64,000 bases of DNA from Sulfurospirillum sp. UBA4058 (GCA_002382085.1 DFZK01000002.1:77718-141717); one strand, 5' to 3'. Shown: positions 34,055 through 43,692, counted from the stretch's first letter. A program made the numbers and translations. Notes: a model not told the origin generated them from the letters alone.

Positions 34055-35001
34055 TTTTTTCCTAAGATAGAAGCATCACCCGTAATAATCGGCGGATTCA
34101 TCGCATCTTGACCGTTTTTCTTCATGATCGCCTGTCCCTCAGGGCTTAAAATGAAGTTGACAAACGCAACCGCACCCGCTTTATTGGCAGGAGATTTGGC
34201 GTTTTCAAAAATACTCAAACCGTATACCATCGGCGCACCGACTTGTTTCTCGACTTCGCCCGGTTTTTTACCGTCGATATTGAACGATACTTCGGAATAG
34301 ACGTTGTCGTATTTAGCACTTTTGAGCGAAATGGCTTCGGGGAGCGTTACGTATTTGAGATGATGTTGATCGGCAACGGATTTATAAATAAACAAATAGT
34401 CGTACTGACCCGCTTCCAACAGTCCTAAAAGATCGGTCTCTTTCGGTCGGACGACGACTTTTTTAGGGTTTTCTTCTCCGACTTCGTAATGATCGCCGTA
34501 ATTAAAAAGTGCTTGGTATAAACCGGGCTTGACGTAGTATTTTTCCGCCAACATCGTTACCAACATCGAACGGTAACCGCACGGATCGAGATTAGGGTTT
34601 GAATGTCCTACGACGACGCCCTCTTTCATAAAAATATCCGTCCAGTTTTTCTCGTTAATCTCTTTGGCGAATTTTGATTTATCGGTATAGGCTAAGACCA
34701 TTTCATTGGTCGCAAATTGTGCGTTAAATTTGGCATGATTGGGAATCAACATCGTGTCGATAACCTGATAATCGGCACTGCCCATCACGTCCGCCGCACG
34801 TCCGAGATCGGTCACTTTACGCGCCGCTGCGATACTACCGCTGGGTTCTCGTTGCACGTCGTACTGCGGGTATTTTTCTTCAAACACTTTTTCGATCTCC
34901 GCAAACGGCACCGAAAGACTTCCCGCATGTAAAACGACGATAGGCTCTTTTGCCAACAAAAACGACGCCGCCAAGGCACTGAGTAACCATACTTTTTTCA
35001 T
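34051..35001 (-). CDS. wtpA: Tungstate/molybdate-binding periplasmic protein
   Basis: A 316-residue binding protein with signal peptide (about 1-17). The ligand pocket blocks are HAGSLSVPF, EPSGSIAAARKV, ATNEMVLAYT and NLDPCGYRS, matching WtpA proteins that bind tungstate tightly and also molybdate. Together with an AOR and a formate dehydrogenase in the same block, tungstate is a likely ligand; molybdate for nitrogenase is also plausible. It is the first gene of wtpABC. Confidence 0.9.
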   Translation of the reverse strand: MKKVWLLSALAASFLLAKEPIVVLHAGSLSVPFAEIEKVFEEKYPQYDVQREPSGSIAAARKVTDLGRAADVMGSADYQVIDTMLIPNHAKFNAQFATNEMVLAYTDKSKFAKEINEKNWTDIFMKEGVVVGHSNPNLDPCGYRSMLVTMLAEKYYVKPGLYQALFNYGDHYEVGEENPKKVVVRPKETDLLGLLEAGQYDYLFIYKSVADQHHLKYVTLPEAISLKSAKYDNVYSEVSFNIDGKKPGEVEKQVGAPMVYGLSIFENAKSPANKAGAVAFVNFILSPEGQAIMKKNGQDAMNPPIITGDASILGKK

Positions 35002-35045
35002 ATATAACTCCTTTTATAAAATATGTATTTTTAGCATAATAACAC

Positions 35046-35081
35046 CGTGCAAGCGGCTTCAAATGAAGCACGCGCTTACAC
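35046..35081. other. Stem-loop between wtpA and the ModE-type gene
   Basis: GCTTCA/TGAAGC around AA, extended by AAGCG on the left and CGCTT on the right, forms an imperfect stem of about 12 bp. There is no T run on either strand, so it may be an operator or part of the wtpA leader rather than a terminator. Confidence 0.35.
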
Positions 35082-35137
35082 AAGGAATATCGGAAATCTT
35101 ACCCTATTTGCATAGCGACAAAATAGCCGACACTCTT

Positions 35138-35875
35138 TCAGTCTTTAAACTCTTTTTTATTTCTCGGCTTTAAAAACAACTCTTTAAAGCGTTCGTTTGC
35201 ATAATTTTCGATGTCCGCTTGAAGTTTACGATAGTTGTCCATATACTCTTTGGCGACGGGAGTCAGTTTCGTACCCGCGTCTTCTCCGCCGCCTTGCTTG
35301 GTTTCGACCATCACGTCGTTGATATTTTTTTGCAAAATCTTAATATGCGTCCACGCTTTTTTGTAGTTCATACCGATTTTTTCGGAAGCCTTGGCGATAG
35401 ATCCCTCTTGTTCGATCAGCTCTAATATCTCGGTTTTTCCTTTGCCGAACAGTAATTCGCCCTCGGCATTTTCGATCCACGTTTTGGTTTTAACGTAAAG
35501 CCTCGGACGTCTTTTCTCGGTAAAACATCCCAAGGAACAATAGGTCACGTCGATATTTTTTTCTTTGAGCGTTCCTCGAATTTTTTTCAACCCGATACCT
35601 AAAGCCTGAGCGCGTGCCGCGTGACATGTCACGCGATTTTTATCGTCTAAAAGCGGCGTCAACCGATGGAGTGCTTCCACGTCGAATACGCCGCCTTCTA
35701 ATTTACCGAACTGTCCGAGTTCGCAGCGATCGATACGTATGTCGAGTGCTTTAGCGGCATCGCCGACATCGCGAATCGGGCATTTGAGCTTGGCGGCGAT
35801 TTTGTACGCATCGGAGCAATCAAGCTTACCGTGTTCGTTCAAATACTTCCGAATCATCTCTTCCATTTCGTTCAT
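35138..35875 (-). CDS. ModE-type molybdate/tungstate-responsive regulator
   Basis: A 245-residue regulator. The C-terminal part (about 135-235) is a ModE-like winged helix: FGKGKTEILELIEQEGSIAKAS, then GMNYKKAWTHIK and a TKQGGGEDAGTKLT wing. The N-terminal 130 residues are not the usual C-terminal TOBE/MopI ligand domains of E. coli ModE but another domain with several Cys (CPIRD, CELG, CHAARA, CSLGCF) that could sense metal or redox. Placed between fdhD and wtpABC, it likely controls Mo/W uptake or enzyme genes. Confidence 0.78.
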   Translation of the reverse strand: MNEMEEMIRKYLNEHGKLDCSDAYKIAAKLKCPIRDVGDAAKALDIRIDRCELGQFGKLEGGVFDVEALHRLTPLLDDKNRVTCHAARAQALGIGLKKIRGTLKEKNIDVTYCSLGCFTEKRRPRLYVKTKTWIENAEGELLFGKGKTEILELIEQEGSIAKASEKIGMNYKKAWTHIKILQKNINDVMVETKQGGGEDAGTKLTPVAKEYMDNYRKLQADIENYANERFKELFLKPRNKKEFKD

Positions 35876-35877
35876 GC

Positions 35878-36669
35878 TTATGCCTCCTCGATCACGATAC
35901 GGTGCGCATGACGGTAAACGTTCATCGTGTCGCCGCGCACGAAACCGATTAAGGTAAGTCCGAATTTTTCGGCAATCATCAAACCCAAACAGGTCGATGC
36001 GGTGCGCGAGGCTAAAATAGGAATTTGATGCATCACCGCTTTTGCCACCATTTCCGAAGAGAGCCTACCGCTGACCATCAAAAAAGCATTTCGCGTATCC
36101 GCACCCACCATCACCGCCTTGCCGACGACTTTATCGATCGTGTTGTGCTGAGCGATGTCTTCGCCGATAAAATACGTCTTTTCATCGGTAAAAAGCTTTG
36201 CCGTATGCACGCATCCCGTTTGCTCGTACAACGGACATTCGGTGTAAAATCGGCTCATTTCGTCACCCAGTTTTTGAGCACTTAGGCAAAAATCGCTTTT
36301 GATCACTTTAGCCTCGATGGCTTCGGGATCGATATTGGCGGTCATACTCTTACCGCATCCGCTAATGACCACGCCTTCGGCATTAAGCTTGTGAATGTTT
36401 GCTTCGTTGACTTTCGCTTCGATATGAACTTGCATACCCTCATTCAGGAGCTTGAGCGAAAGGACGTCGCTCAATTTTTCGATAATATTTTCGCTCATCA
36501 AGTAACCGATTGCCAACGCTTCTTGATCCACGGGCGTCGCCATCAGCGCACCTACGCGCTTTTCATTGACGAAAAGTTCCAGTTTAATTTCGCGTACCAG
36601 CGTATCGTCTCGCTCAAAGATTTCTTTGCCTTTGATCTTGGTAATTTTGGTTGAAAAAGTCGGCTCCAT
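35878..36669 (-). CDS. fdhD: FdhD sulfurtransferase for formate dehydrogenase
   Basis: A 263-residue FdhD, which carries sulfur from IscS to the bis-MGD cofactor of formate dehydrogenase. Conserved parts are MATPVDQEALAIGYLMSE, ISGCGKSM and the C-terminal HQIPILASRTASTCLGLMIAEKFGLTLIGF block cut here into recognisable halves. It starts 91 bases after the fdhC stop, beyond a strong terminator, and precedes the ModE-type gene by two bases. Confidence 0.93.
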   Translation of the reverse strand: MEPTFSTKITKIKGKEIFERDDTLVREIKLELFVNEKRVGALMATPVDQEALAIGYLMSENIIEKLSDVLSLKLLNEGMQVHIEAKVNEANIHKLNAEGVVISGCGKSMTANIDPEAIEAKVIKSDFCLSAQKLGDEMSRFYTECPLYEQTGCVHTAKLFTDEKTYFIGEDIAQHNTIDKVVGKAVMVGADTRNAFLMVSGRLSSEMVAKAVMHQIPILASRTASTCLGLMIAEKFGLTLIGFVRGDTMNVYRHAHRIVIEEA

Positions 36670-36708
36670 ACCCTTCCTTCGTTATGCGTTTAGCGCATAT
36701 TTATCGTC

Positions 36709-36746
36709 AAAAAAAGTGTAGCGTACGAAACTGATTCGTACGCTAC
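36709..36746 (-). terminator. Terminator of the formate dehydrogenase operon
   Basis: A 12-bp perfect stem GTAGCGTACGAA/TTCGTACGCTAC (36718-36729, 36735-36746) with loop ACTGA is followed on the minus strand by CACTTTTTTT. It lies just after fdhC and separates it from fdhD. Confidence 0.88.
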
Positions 36747-36760
36747 GATTGAAAATTGGT

Positions 36761-37660
36761 TTAAAATTTTCCCTGATCTTTCAGCTTTTTATACCACGTG
36801 CTGTGGAGGATTTTTACTTCCTCTTCTTCCACGTAACCCGTGATAATACTTTGCACCGCACCTTTAATAGCAAACATCGACATGTAAATATGCGTGATGA
36901 AAAGTGCAACGACCGCAAAGCCCATGACGTTATGGATAATCGCGGCGGCACGTAACATATCGATTTGACTCATTCCCGTCACATTATGGAGCATTTCCAT
37001 TTTAAAGTCAAGAAAAAACATAAAGGCACCGCTTAAAATCATCGTAATGCCTCCAAGAATTGCTACCCAGTACCACATCTTTTGTCCGGCGTTAAATTTC
37101 CCCGCAAGGATCGGTTTTTTCTCTTTAGAGAGGTATCCTCCCAAGATCATAAACCATTTCACGTCATCCAGATTGAAAAGTGCCTCTTTAAGCCACATCA
37201 ATGCCATCGGAATCACGACGATCGTAAAAGGAATCGTGAAGAGTCCGTGTAAATTTTTACAGAACCTTACGAACATTCCTCCGCCGAAGAAGTCGCCGAA
37301 AACGATGACGAATCCCGTCGGAACGATGACGATAAAACTGATCGCCGCAATTTGATGAATGATACGGTTATACAGATTAAAGGCGTAGTATTTCTTTTCG
37401 CTGTGCGGAAATACTTTAGGTCCGATAATTTTATAATGCAGAAAAAAAGCTCCCGGTACGCCGATTAAGACGCCTAAAAATATCCATGCAAAATACTGAT
37501 GTTGCAGCATGGTAAACAAAGGTCCTAATTTTAAGCTCTCTTCTTGCCCGTATCCTAAGATATTTTGTATGCGCATCTCGCCCCATATTTGGCTATCGAC
37601 GGCCAATGCCGTCGATGCCAATGCGAGGGTCGCAATGAACATGTAAAGGTATTTTTTCAT
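36761..37660 (-). CDS. fdhC: Formate dehydrogenase cytochrome b subunit
   Basis: A 299-residue membrane subunit that carries electrons from the periplasmic formate dehydrogenase to the quinone pool. A signal-like N-terminus is followed by a periplasmic stretch and four membrane helices with haem b His residues, for example in YNRIIHQIAAISF, FCKNLHGLFTIPF and IIHNVMGFAVVALFITHIYM. The ATG at 37660 has AAAGGAG upstream. It is the last gene before the operon terminator. Confidence 0.9.
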   Translation of the reverse strand: MKKYLYMFIATLALASTALAVDSQIWGEMRIQNILGYGQEESLKLGPLFTMLQHQYFAWIFLGVLIGVPGAFFLHYKIIGPKVFPHSEKKYYAFNLYNRIIHQIAAISFIVIVPTGFVIVFGDFFGGGMFVRFCKNLHGLFTIPFTIVVIPMALMWLKEALFNLDDVKWFMILGGYLSKEKKPILAGKFNAGQKMWYWVAILGGITMILSGAFMFFLDFKMEMLHNVTGMSQIDMLRAAAIIHNVMGFAVVALFITHIYMSMFAIKGAVQSIITGYVEEEEVKILHSTWYKKLKDQGKF

Positions 37661-37671
37661 TGCGACTCCTT

Positions 37672-38274
37672 TCATTGGTTTTTATACGCCTTATCCCATA
37701 CCAACGGATTGCTTGCGCCTTTTGCGCGGGAGGAGACACGGGCTCGAATAATGGCGGAAACCGATTCGGAATCTCCGACCAAAAGTGCTTTGGTGGAACA
37801 CATCGCCGCACATACGGGTACTTTCCCCTCGGCGATACGGTTTTGACCGTAGAGATGTCGCTCTTTTTCGGAGTTCGTCTCGAGTGGTCCTCCGGCACAC
37901 ATGGTACATTTATCCATCGCCCCTTTAGCTCCGAAAATCCCTTCGCGCGGAAACTGAGGTGCGCCGAACGGACATGCGTACAAGCAGTAGCCGCAACCGA
38001 TACATTTTTCTTTATCGTGTAAAACGATACCGTCTTCGCGAATGTAAAAACAATCGACCGGACACACTTGTTCACACGGAGCGTCGGTACAGTGCATGCA
38101 AGCAATCGACGTGGAAAACTCTTTCCCCGGAATGCCCTCGTTGATCGTAATGACTTTTCGTCTGGCTATTCCTACGGGCAGTTCATGCGCTTCCGCACAC
38201 GCTACCGAACATCCGTCGCACTCGATACATCGGTGCTCGTCACAGTAAAATTTCATTCTTGCGTATTCCATCAT
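37672..38274 (-). CDS. fdhB: Formate dehydrogenase iron-sulfur subunit
   Basis: A 200-residue subunit with four [4Fe-4S] clusters. Cys groups are CIECDGCSVACAE, CMHCTDAPCEQVCP, CIGCGYCLYACP and CTMCAGG with a final CAAMC. It passes electrons from FdhA to FdhC. It has no Tat signal of its own and is expected to be exported with FdhA. It is seven bases after fdhA. Confidence 0.93.
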   Translation of the reverse strand: MMEYARMKFYCDEHRCIECDGCSVACAEAHELPVGIARRKVITINEGIPGKEFSTSIACMHCTDAPCEQVCPVDCFYIREDGIVLHDKEKCIGCGYCLYACPFGAPQFPREGIFGAKGAMDKCTMCAGGPLETNSEKERHLYGQNRIAEGKVPVCAAMCSTKALLVGDSESVSAIIRARVSSRAKGASNPLVWDKAYKNQ

Positions 38275-38281
38275 CCACCCC

Positions 38282-41140
38282 CTACGCTTTCTCTATGCGG
38301 CACAAGCCGCCTTTAGTCTCAGGAATCTGAGTGATGATGTCGTAACCGTAGTTGGTAACGGTGTTAACACTCTCACCGCTGGCATACGGCTTCGTTCCTG
38401 CCGGGAAATTGCCCGTTCGATCCGTACCTTGAAAGTAACCCGCAAAGTGAAACGGCATAAAGACCATATCCGGAAGGACGCTGTACGAATACTTCGCTTT
38501 GACTTTAATCTTCGTACCCTCAGGAGAGTGTACCCACATCATCGTGCCGTTTTTAATGCCGTGTTTCAACGCTAAATCCGGATGGATATGGCAGAACATC
38601 TCCGGCGTTAACGCCGCGATATACTTTGACGCACGGTTTTCGATACCCGCACCGTTCATTGTCACCAAACGTCCCGTGACCATATTGATCGGGAACTCTT
38701 TAGCGTAGTCTTGCGCGCTTTGGACGGAGATATACTTCGTCATAACGCGGAAGTGGTTCGCTTTGTCCGGATAGGCCGGATATTTGGCGACTAAATCCGT
38801 ACGCGGAGAGTGTAGAGGCTCTCGGTGCATCGGAATATGATCCGGGAAATTCCAAACGATGGCTCTGGCTTTGGCATTGCCGTAAGGGCAAACGCCCGCT
38901 TCCATACATTTTTGAACTAATATACCGCTGTTGTCGACTTTCCAGTTTGCACCGCATGCGGCTTTTTCTTCTTCGCTTAGCGTAATGCCGAGAACTTTTT
39001 CGATGTTCTCTTTGGTGATTTCAGGGTATCCCGTTTCAATTTTAGAACCTTTCGGGAAAGAGCCTTTCTCTGCCAAGAGGTTTACGCCGTCTTTTTCCAA
39101 ACCGAAGTTGTTTCGAAAGCCCATACCGCCCTCGGATACGGGAATGCTCGTATCGTAAAGGTTCGGAGAACCGCCGTGCGTTTTCGTCCAACAAGGCCAT
39201 GGAAGTCCGTAAAATTCACCTTTCATCGGTCCCATACCCGCACCGCTTACTTCATCGAACATATGCCAGTTGTCGGTATGTTTTTTAACTCTTTCCGCCG
39301 TCCAACCGGTCAGACCGATGGTTTTGATAATACGCGCGATTTCGTTGGTTGCGTCTTCGGGCCACGTAAAGTTTGTTTTACCCGGAATCGTCTCAAGCTT
39401 TCCGTCTTTCGTCTCTTGCATCAACATACCTTTCGTATATTGATCGTAGAAACCTAAACGCTTAGCGAGTTCAAACATAATCTCTTGATCGGGTTTGCTT
39501 TCATACATCGGTTCGACGACTTTGTATCGCCATTGCGCACTTCGGTTGGTTGCCACGACTAAACCGCTCGTTTCAAATTGCGTTGCCGCAGGAAGAATAA
39601 AGACGTTGTCTTTTTTATCGGTCAAAATAGCCGCTTCGTTGACGAAAGGATCGGCAAGAACGAGCATATCGAGGTTATCTAAACCCTCTTTGATTTTGGC
39701 TTGTTGCGCAACGGAGGTAATACCGTTTCCGAAAACCAAAAGTGCTTTAAGCGGCGTTCCGGCATTTTCGATTTTTTCGTCGGATTTGACGTTTTGTACG
39801 CCTGCCCACCATCGTGCAAGAGAGAAACCGTTTTTTTCCATCCACGAAGCATCTTTAAACTGCTTGACGAGATAATCGTAATCCACGCCCCACGATTTAG
39901 CAAAATATTTCCATGAACCTGCGGCTAAACCGTAATATCCCGGAAGCGAATCGGCAAGACATCCCATATCGGTTGCGCCTTGAACGTTATCGTGACCTCG
40001 AAGGATATTCGTACCGCCGCCGGCACGTCCCATGTTTCCGAGTGCCAACTGAAGAATCGGAGCCATACGGGTATTGGACGTTCCGATCGTATGTTGCGTC
40101 AATCCCATCGCCCAAATCAATGTTCCCGGACGATTTTTAGCGTAAAGCGTCGTAATTTGAATCAACGTATCCGCAGGAACGCCCGTGACGTCGGCAACGA
40201 CTTCCGGCGTCCATTTTGCCGCCTCTTCCCTGATCTTATCCATACCGAAAACGCGTGCATCGACGTATTCTTTATCTTCCCAACCGTTTTTGAAAATAAT
40301 GTTCAACATACCGTACATAAACGGAATGTCCGTACCGGGACGAATTTGTGCGTAAAGATCCGCTTTCGCCGCCGTTTTCGTAAAACGAGGATCAATGACG
40401 ATCAGTTTAGAATTGTTTAACTCTTGTGCTTTTAAAAAGTGTTGAAAACCGACGGGGTGGTTAACCGCAGGATTCGCACCGAAAATAATAATGGCCTTTG
40501 ACTTTTGAATATCTCCCAAAGAGTTCGTCATCGCACCGTATCCAAATGTATTCGCCACACCGGCGACTGTGGAAGAGTGTCAGATTCTCGCTTGGTGATC
40601 GGTATTGTTCGTACCGAAAAATGCCGCAAACTTTCTAAAATAATAGGCTTGCTCGTTACTCATTTTCGCCGAGCCTAAAAACTGAACCGCATCGGCTCCG
40701 TCTTTACTTTTGAGCTCTTTTAGTTTGTTCGCAATGCGATTCAGCGCATCGTCCCAACTTAGGCGTTTCCATTGACCGTTTTCTTTGACCATCGGATATT
40801 TCAAACGAACTTCCGATCGAACCATATCGATCATATCGGCACCTTTACAGCAGTGTCCGCCAAGGCTAATCGGGTGGTCTTGAGCAACTTCTTGACGAAC
40901 CCATACGCCGTTTTGAACTTCTGCGATCACGCCGCATCCTACCGAACAGGACGTACAGATCGTTTTCACTTTCTTACTTCCCGGGAACGGATTTTTGACC
41001 TCTTCCTCCGTTGCGGCTCTGGTGACGTTCTCTCCGGCGAAACTCGAAGTCGCACCAAAGGCACCGGCAATAGCCGCCATTTTGAGGAAACTTCTTCGAC
41101 CGACGGTCGTACTTAGAGCACGTTGCGTCTCACTGTTCAT
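38282..41140 (-). CDS. fdhA: Selenocysteine-containing formate dehydrogenase catalytic subunit
   Basis: A 952-residue molybdopterin (Mo or W) enzyme oxidising formate in the periplasm. It is one gene read through an in-frame TGA at 40582-40580: upstream DHQARI and downstream HSSTVAGVANTFG are the exact flanks of the active-site residue in formate dehydrogenases, so residue 187 is selenocysteine. A Tat signal (RRSFLK, about 15-20) and an N-terminal [4Fe-4S] motif CTSCSVGCGV are present. A hairpin just after the TGA serves as the bacterial SECIS. The chain then ends normally at 38282. Confidence 0.96.
40552..40582 (-). promoter_or_regulatory. SECIS element for selenocysteine insertion in fdhA
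   Basis: Directly after the TGA (40582-40580), a stem CCACA/TGTGG (40572-40568 with 40559-40555) carries the 8-base loop GTCGCCGG. The stem begins seven bases after the TGA, as in bacterial SECIS hairpins bound by SelB. The amino-acid conservation of the same segment supports it. Confidence 0.75.
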
Positions 41141-41157
41141 GACTGTAGTCTCCTTGT

Positions 41158-41355
41158 TTAACGGGCAGATTTATAATAATCTTCCCATGCTTGTGTTTTC
41201 TTGTACGTCACTTCTTTTTTCTTTGAATGACCTACAATAACGCCGTTTGTACCTTTTGAAGCGGAAGAACTCGCTTGCAGCGTTGCAACGCCTGCGGCAC
41301 TGAGCGCACCGGCAAGTGCGGCTTTTTTCACAAAACCGCGTCGACTCTCGTTCAT
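41158..41355 (-). CDS. Small Tat-signal protein linked to formate dehydrogenase
   Basis: A 65-residue peptide with a twin-arginine signal (ESRRGFVKKAAL) and a short mature part ending KKTQAWEDYYKSAR. Such peptides are regularly found immediately before the catalytic subunit of campylobacterotan formate dehydrogenases. It may be an extra small subunit or an export helper; the function is not established. It is 17 bases upstream of fdhA. Confidence 0.8.
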   Translation of the reverse strand: MNESRRGFVKKAALAGALSAAGVATLQASSSASKGTNGVIVGHSKKKEVTYKKTQAWEDYYKSAR

Positions 41356-41381
41356 CCCATACCTCCTTTAATAGGGTTCAT

Positions 41382-41451
41382 CCCTTTACATGTAAAGCTT
41401 ACATGTAAAGGGATTGTTCGAAAAAACCGATGTTTTCTCGAGCAATCCCTT
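41382..41451 (-). other. Two adjoining long inverted repeats between the chaperone gene and fdh
   Basis: 41382-41412 is nearly a perfect palindrome built from two TTACATGTAA units (41386-41395 and 41399-41408) flanked by CCCTTT and AAAGGG. 41408-41451 is a second imperfect stem (AAGGGATTG 41408-41416 with CAATCCCTT 41443-41451, continuing with TCGA and AAAAC/GTTTT). The second lies just after the chaperone stop and could be an RNA terminator or attenuator; the first is upstream of the small Tat gene and could be an operator or an alternative hairpin. Confidence 0.6.
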
Positions 41452-41461
41452 GAAAGGATCG

Positions 41462-42223
41462 CTAGGCTTGGGCGGTTGCCTTTTTTGCTTTTTCCGCATC
41501 GCGTTTGGCTTTATTTTCCGCTCTTCTTCGTGCTTCGGCACCCGAAACGACCTCTAAAGGTTGTGCTCTGGCGACACGGTTTTTCTCCCGAAACGGCGGT
41601 TGCGCCACTTCAAAGTAAAGACGCTCGAAAGCGATAAACGCATTCATCACGATCGCTACGGCCTTGTAAGCTCTCGCCTTAGGATGCTCGTAAACGTTCA
41701 CGACGAATTCGTCGATAAAAGGATGGATGATTTCCGTAAAGAGGCAATGGTGTAAGGTATCGTATTCGTTTTGGTTTAAGAGGATAAGCTCGATAATATC
41801 GTGCATAAACGTTAAAATAAACCCGATGCTGTCTTCGTTTTCTTTGAAGTGTTTTTCATCGCGTCTGATACGTGTTTTGGCTAAAAAGTTTTTCACTTCG
41901 AGTTGCTTGCGACCGCTTTCCAAACCTTCGTCGTAGTACGAAGCCGTATTGCGAACGACACGATACATCGGATTGTGAAAGATATCGTCATACTCTTGAA
42001 TGAGAGCCTCTTCACCCTCTTCAAGATAGATCTGTTTGAACTCTTTGAGGGCCTCGGCGGAATTTTCGTCCAAAGGGTTTGCGATCATCACATCGATTGC
42101 TTCTAAAATACCTTCAAAGCGACGCGTGTCGGTCGTAAAAACGAACATCTTACTCAAAAAACCGTAATAGAGTGAGCGAGCTTGATTAACCGATGCTTTG
42201 TTTATCATGTTTTTGTTCTCCAT
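41462..42223 (-). CDS. TorD-family chaperone for formate dehydrogenase
   Basis: A 253-residue TorD/DmsD-like chaperone that would bind the FdhA Tat signal and help cofactor loading. Family features are ARSLYYGFLSKMF near the N-terminus, the EYDDIFHNP core motif, and DEKHFKENEDSIGFIL. The C-terminus is a Lys/Ala-rich tail of about 30 residues. It is the first gene of the fdh transcription unit. ATG at 42208, with GGAG upstream, is an alternative start. Confidence 0.88.
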   Translation of the reverse strand: MENKNMINKASVNQARSLYYGFLSKMFVFTTDTRRFEGILEAIDVMIANPLDENSAEALKEFKQIYLEEGEEALIQEYDDIFHNPMYRVVRNTASYYDEGLESGRKQLEVKNFLAKTRIRRDEKHFKENEDSIGFILTFMHDIIELILLNQNEYDTLHHCLFTEIIHPFIDEFVVNVYEHPKARAYKAVAIVMNAFIAFERLYFEVAQPPFREKNRVARAQPLEVVSGAEARRRAENKAKRDAEKAKKATAQA

Positions 42224-42596
42224 TTCTTAAAGTCAACAAAACTAGACCGATTTAGTCTGAATTGAATGACAACGATAATAAAGTCCGAAAACAAGGGAAA
42301 ACACGGGATCTTTGTGGAAACATTACCCTTTTTTAACGGTGCGTTATAGTGTTTCAGTAAACAACCGTTTACCGATTTTTAGAAAATGTACCACAGATTT
42401 GCTTAGGTGAAAATGGAGAAAAAAGAGTAGTATTAAAACTTAAATCTTACTTAAATATGCAATTTAAGCATATTACTTTGAGGGTTTTTGCGGTTGGAAA
42501 AGTATAGTTTACAAAAGGTTAAATTTTCCTGAATAGCTCTTGAATTTTACCTAAAGAAGTGCTCGTTTACCTTGGGTTCGTATTGCGGCACGAGGC
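42224..42596. other. Intergenic region upstream of the fdh unit
   Basis: 373 bases without a convincing gene. Close to the chaperone start there is an imperfect palindrome with AGAC (42244-42247) and GTCT (42255-42258). The stretch 42360-42540 is A+T-rich. It holds the promoter of the chaperone gene, which I cannot place with confidence, and the downstream end of the E1-like gene. Confidence 0.45.
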
Positions 42597-43382
42597 TTAA
42601 AAGAACACCGTCTCGTACTCTTTTAAGTCCATAAAGAGCGTTTGATCTAAATGCGGACGATGGAGCAAAAGCTTCACGACTTCCGCACTTTGCAACGCTG
42701 CCGCGCACGCAACGGTAAACGAAAGATTCCCCAACAATGTTTCCGCACCTTTACCCCCGCTCGGATAGAGTTCTTCCAAACATCGGTTGGTCGAACACTC
42801 TAAGGTCATCCCGGCAATCGCGGCATGGACAAAAGGCATGTGACGTTCATAGGTATAGCGCGCCAACACGGTTTTAAATTCGGGATCGTCTAACGCATCG
42901 ACCGTGATGTCAACCGTATCGAGAAGATCGCCGTGACGCTCCAACGAAAAAAATTCGGGATACGCACTGACATGTAAAGAGGGATTGATCTGCATTAAGC
43001 GTTCGGCAAGCACTTGGGCTTTATTTTTTCCGAGCGTTTGCACCGTTGCTCCGATTTGACGATTGAGGTTATGTTCTTCAAACACGTCGCCGTCAAATAA
43101 ACGAATACAACCGACGCCGATACGCGTCAACAATTCGGCAACAAATCCGCCCAATCCTCCGCATCCGACGATCAAAACGTTTGATTGAAGCAGCGTTAAT
43201 TGTTCTTGCACGCACAGACTCTGAACGTTTCGTTTGTAACGAAGCGGCATGATTCCTTCGTTAAGGGCAACGATTTCGACGTCGCGAAAACGCATACCGT
43301 ACTCTTTTGCCGCCTGAAGCGTTATTGCCAAAGGCAAAAAACCCTCGTATGAATTGACATGTAAAAAATCTAAGAGTTCCAT
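42597..43382 (-). CDS. MoeB/ThiF-type E1 adenylyltransferase
   Basis: A 261-residue E1-like enzyme that adenylates the C-terminus of a MoaD/ThiS-type sulfur carrier. The nucleotide site is VGCGGLGG, followed by DGDVFEEHNLNRQ and VDALDDPEFK. An N-terminal 55-residue addition precedes the E1 fold. It is last in the aor operon and probably activates one or both MoaD-like proteins encoded just upstream. Confidence 0.85.
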   Translation of the reverse strand: MELLDFLHVNSYEGFLPLAITLQAAKEYGMRFRDVEIVALNEGIMPLRYKRNVQSLCVQEQLTLLQSNVLIVGCGGLGGFVAELLTRIGVGCIRLFDGDVFEEHNLNRQIGATVQTLGKNKAQVLAERLMQINPSLHVSAYPEFFSLERHGDLLDTVDITVDALDDPEFKTVLARYTYERHMPFVHAAIAGMTLECSTNRCLEELYPSGGKGAETLLGNLSFTVACAAALQSAEVVKLLLHRPHLDQTLFMDLKEYETVFF

Positions 43383-43416
43383 CGTTCCTCTTTAGCTACA
43401 GAGATTAAGACGCATT

Positions 43417-43692
43417 TTAAACCTTTTTAATGCCTAGCATCAACCGATACGACCCCGGTGTCCCCGGAGGGAGTAAGGCGACGCGGTCGTTTTCGTTTAA
43501 AAGCGTCTCTTTGGGCATAATCACGCGGTTAATGAAAACCGCCTCAACATCTTCGGGCTTCAGTCCCAACAGGGAAATGAGCCTATGTACGTCACACGGC
43601 GAAGTTATTTCCATAGGTGCTTCAATGTGTGCAATACCTTGAAGACGTAGTTTATCACGTAAAAAGGAGAACGCGTTTAAAATAATACGCAT
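43417..43692 (-). CDS. MoaD/ThiS-fold protein without a C-terminal Gly-Gly
   Basis: A 91-residue beta-grasp protein with the typical LKPEDVEAVFINR and NDRVALLPPGTPG strands. It extends past the usual end with SYRLMLGIKKV and so lacks the terminal Gly-Gly needed for thiocarboxylate formation. It could be processed or serve another role. It lies 10 bases after the normal MoaD-like gene and 34 bases before the E1 gene. Confidence 0.72.
   Translation of the reverse strand: MRIILNAFSFLRDKLRLQGIAHIEAPMEITSPCDVHRLISLLGLKPEDVEAVFINRVIMPKETLLNENDRVALLPPGTPGSYRLMLGIKKV

Noticed and set aside
35581..35640. GTGACATGTCAC palindrome as an operator
   Set aside because: It lies inside the ModE-type coding sequence; more likely chance or a variant of the ACATGT word family.
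40559..40582. Apparent split of formate dehydrogenase into two genes by a stop codon
   Set aside because: The stop is TGA at the exact active-site residue, with conserved flanks and a SECIS-like hairpin, so it is selenocysteine rather than a nonsense mutation or frameshift.
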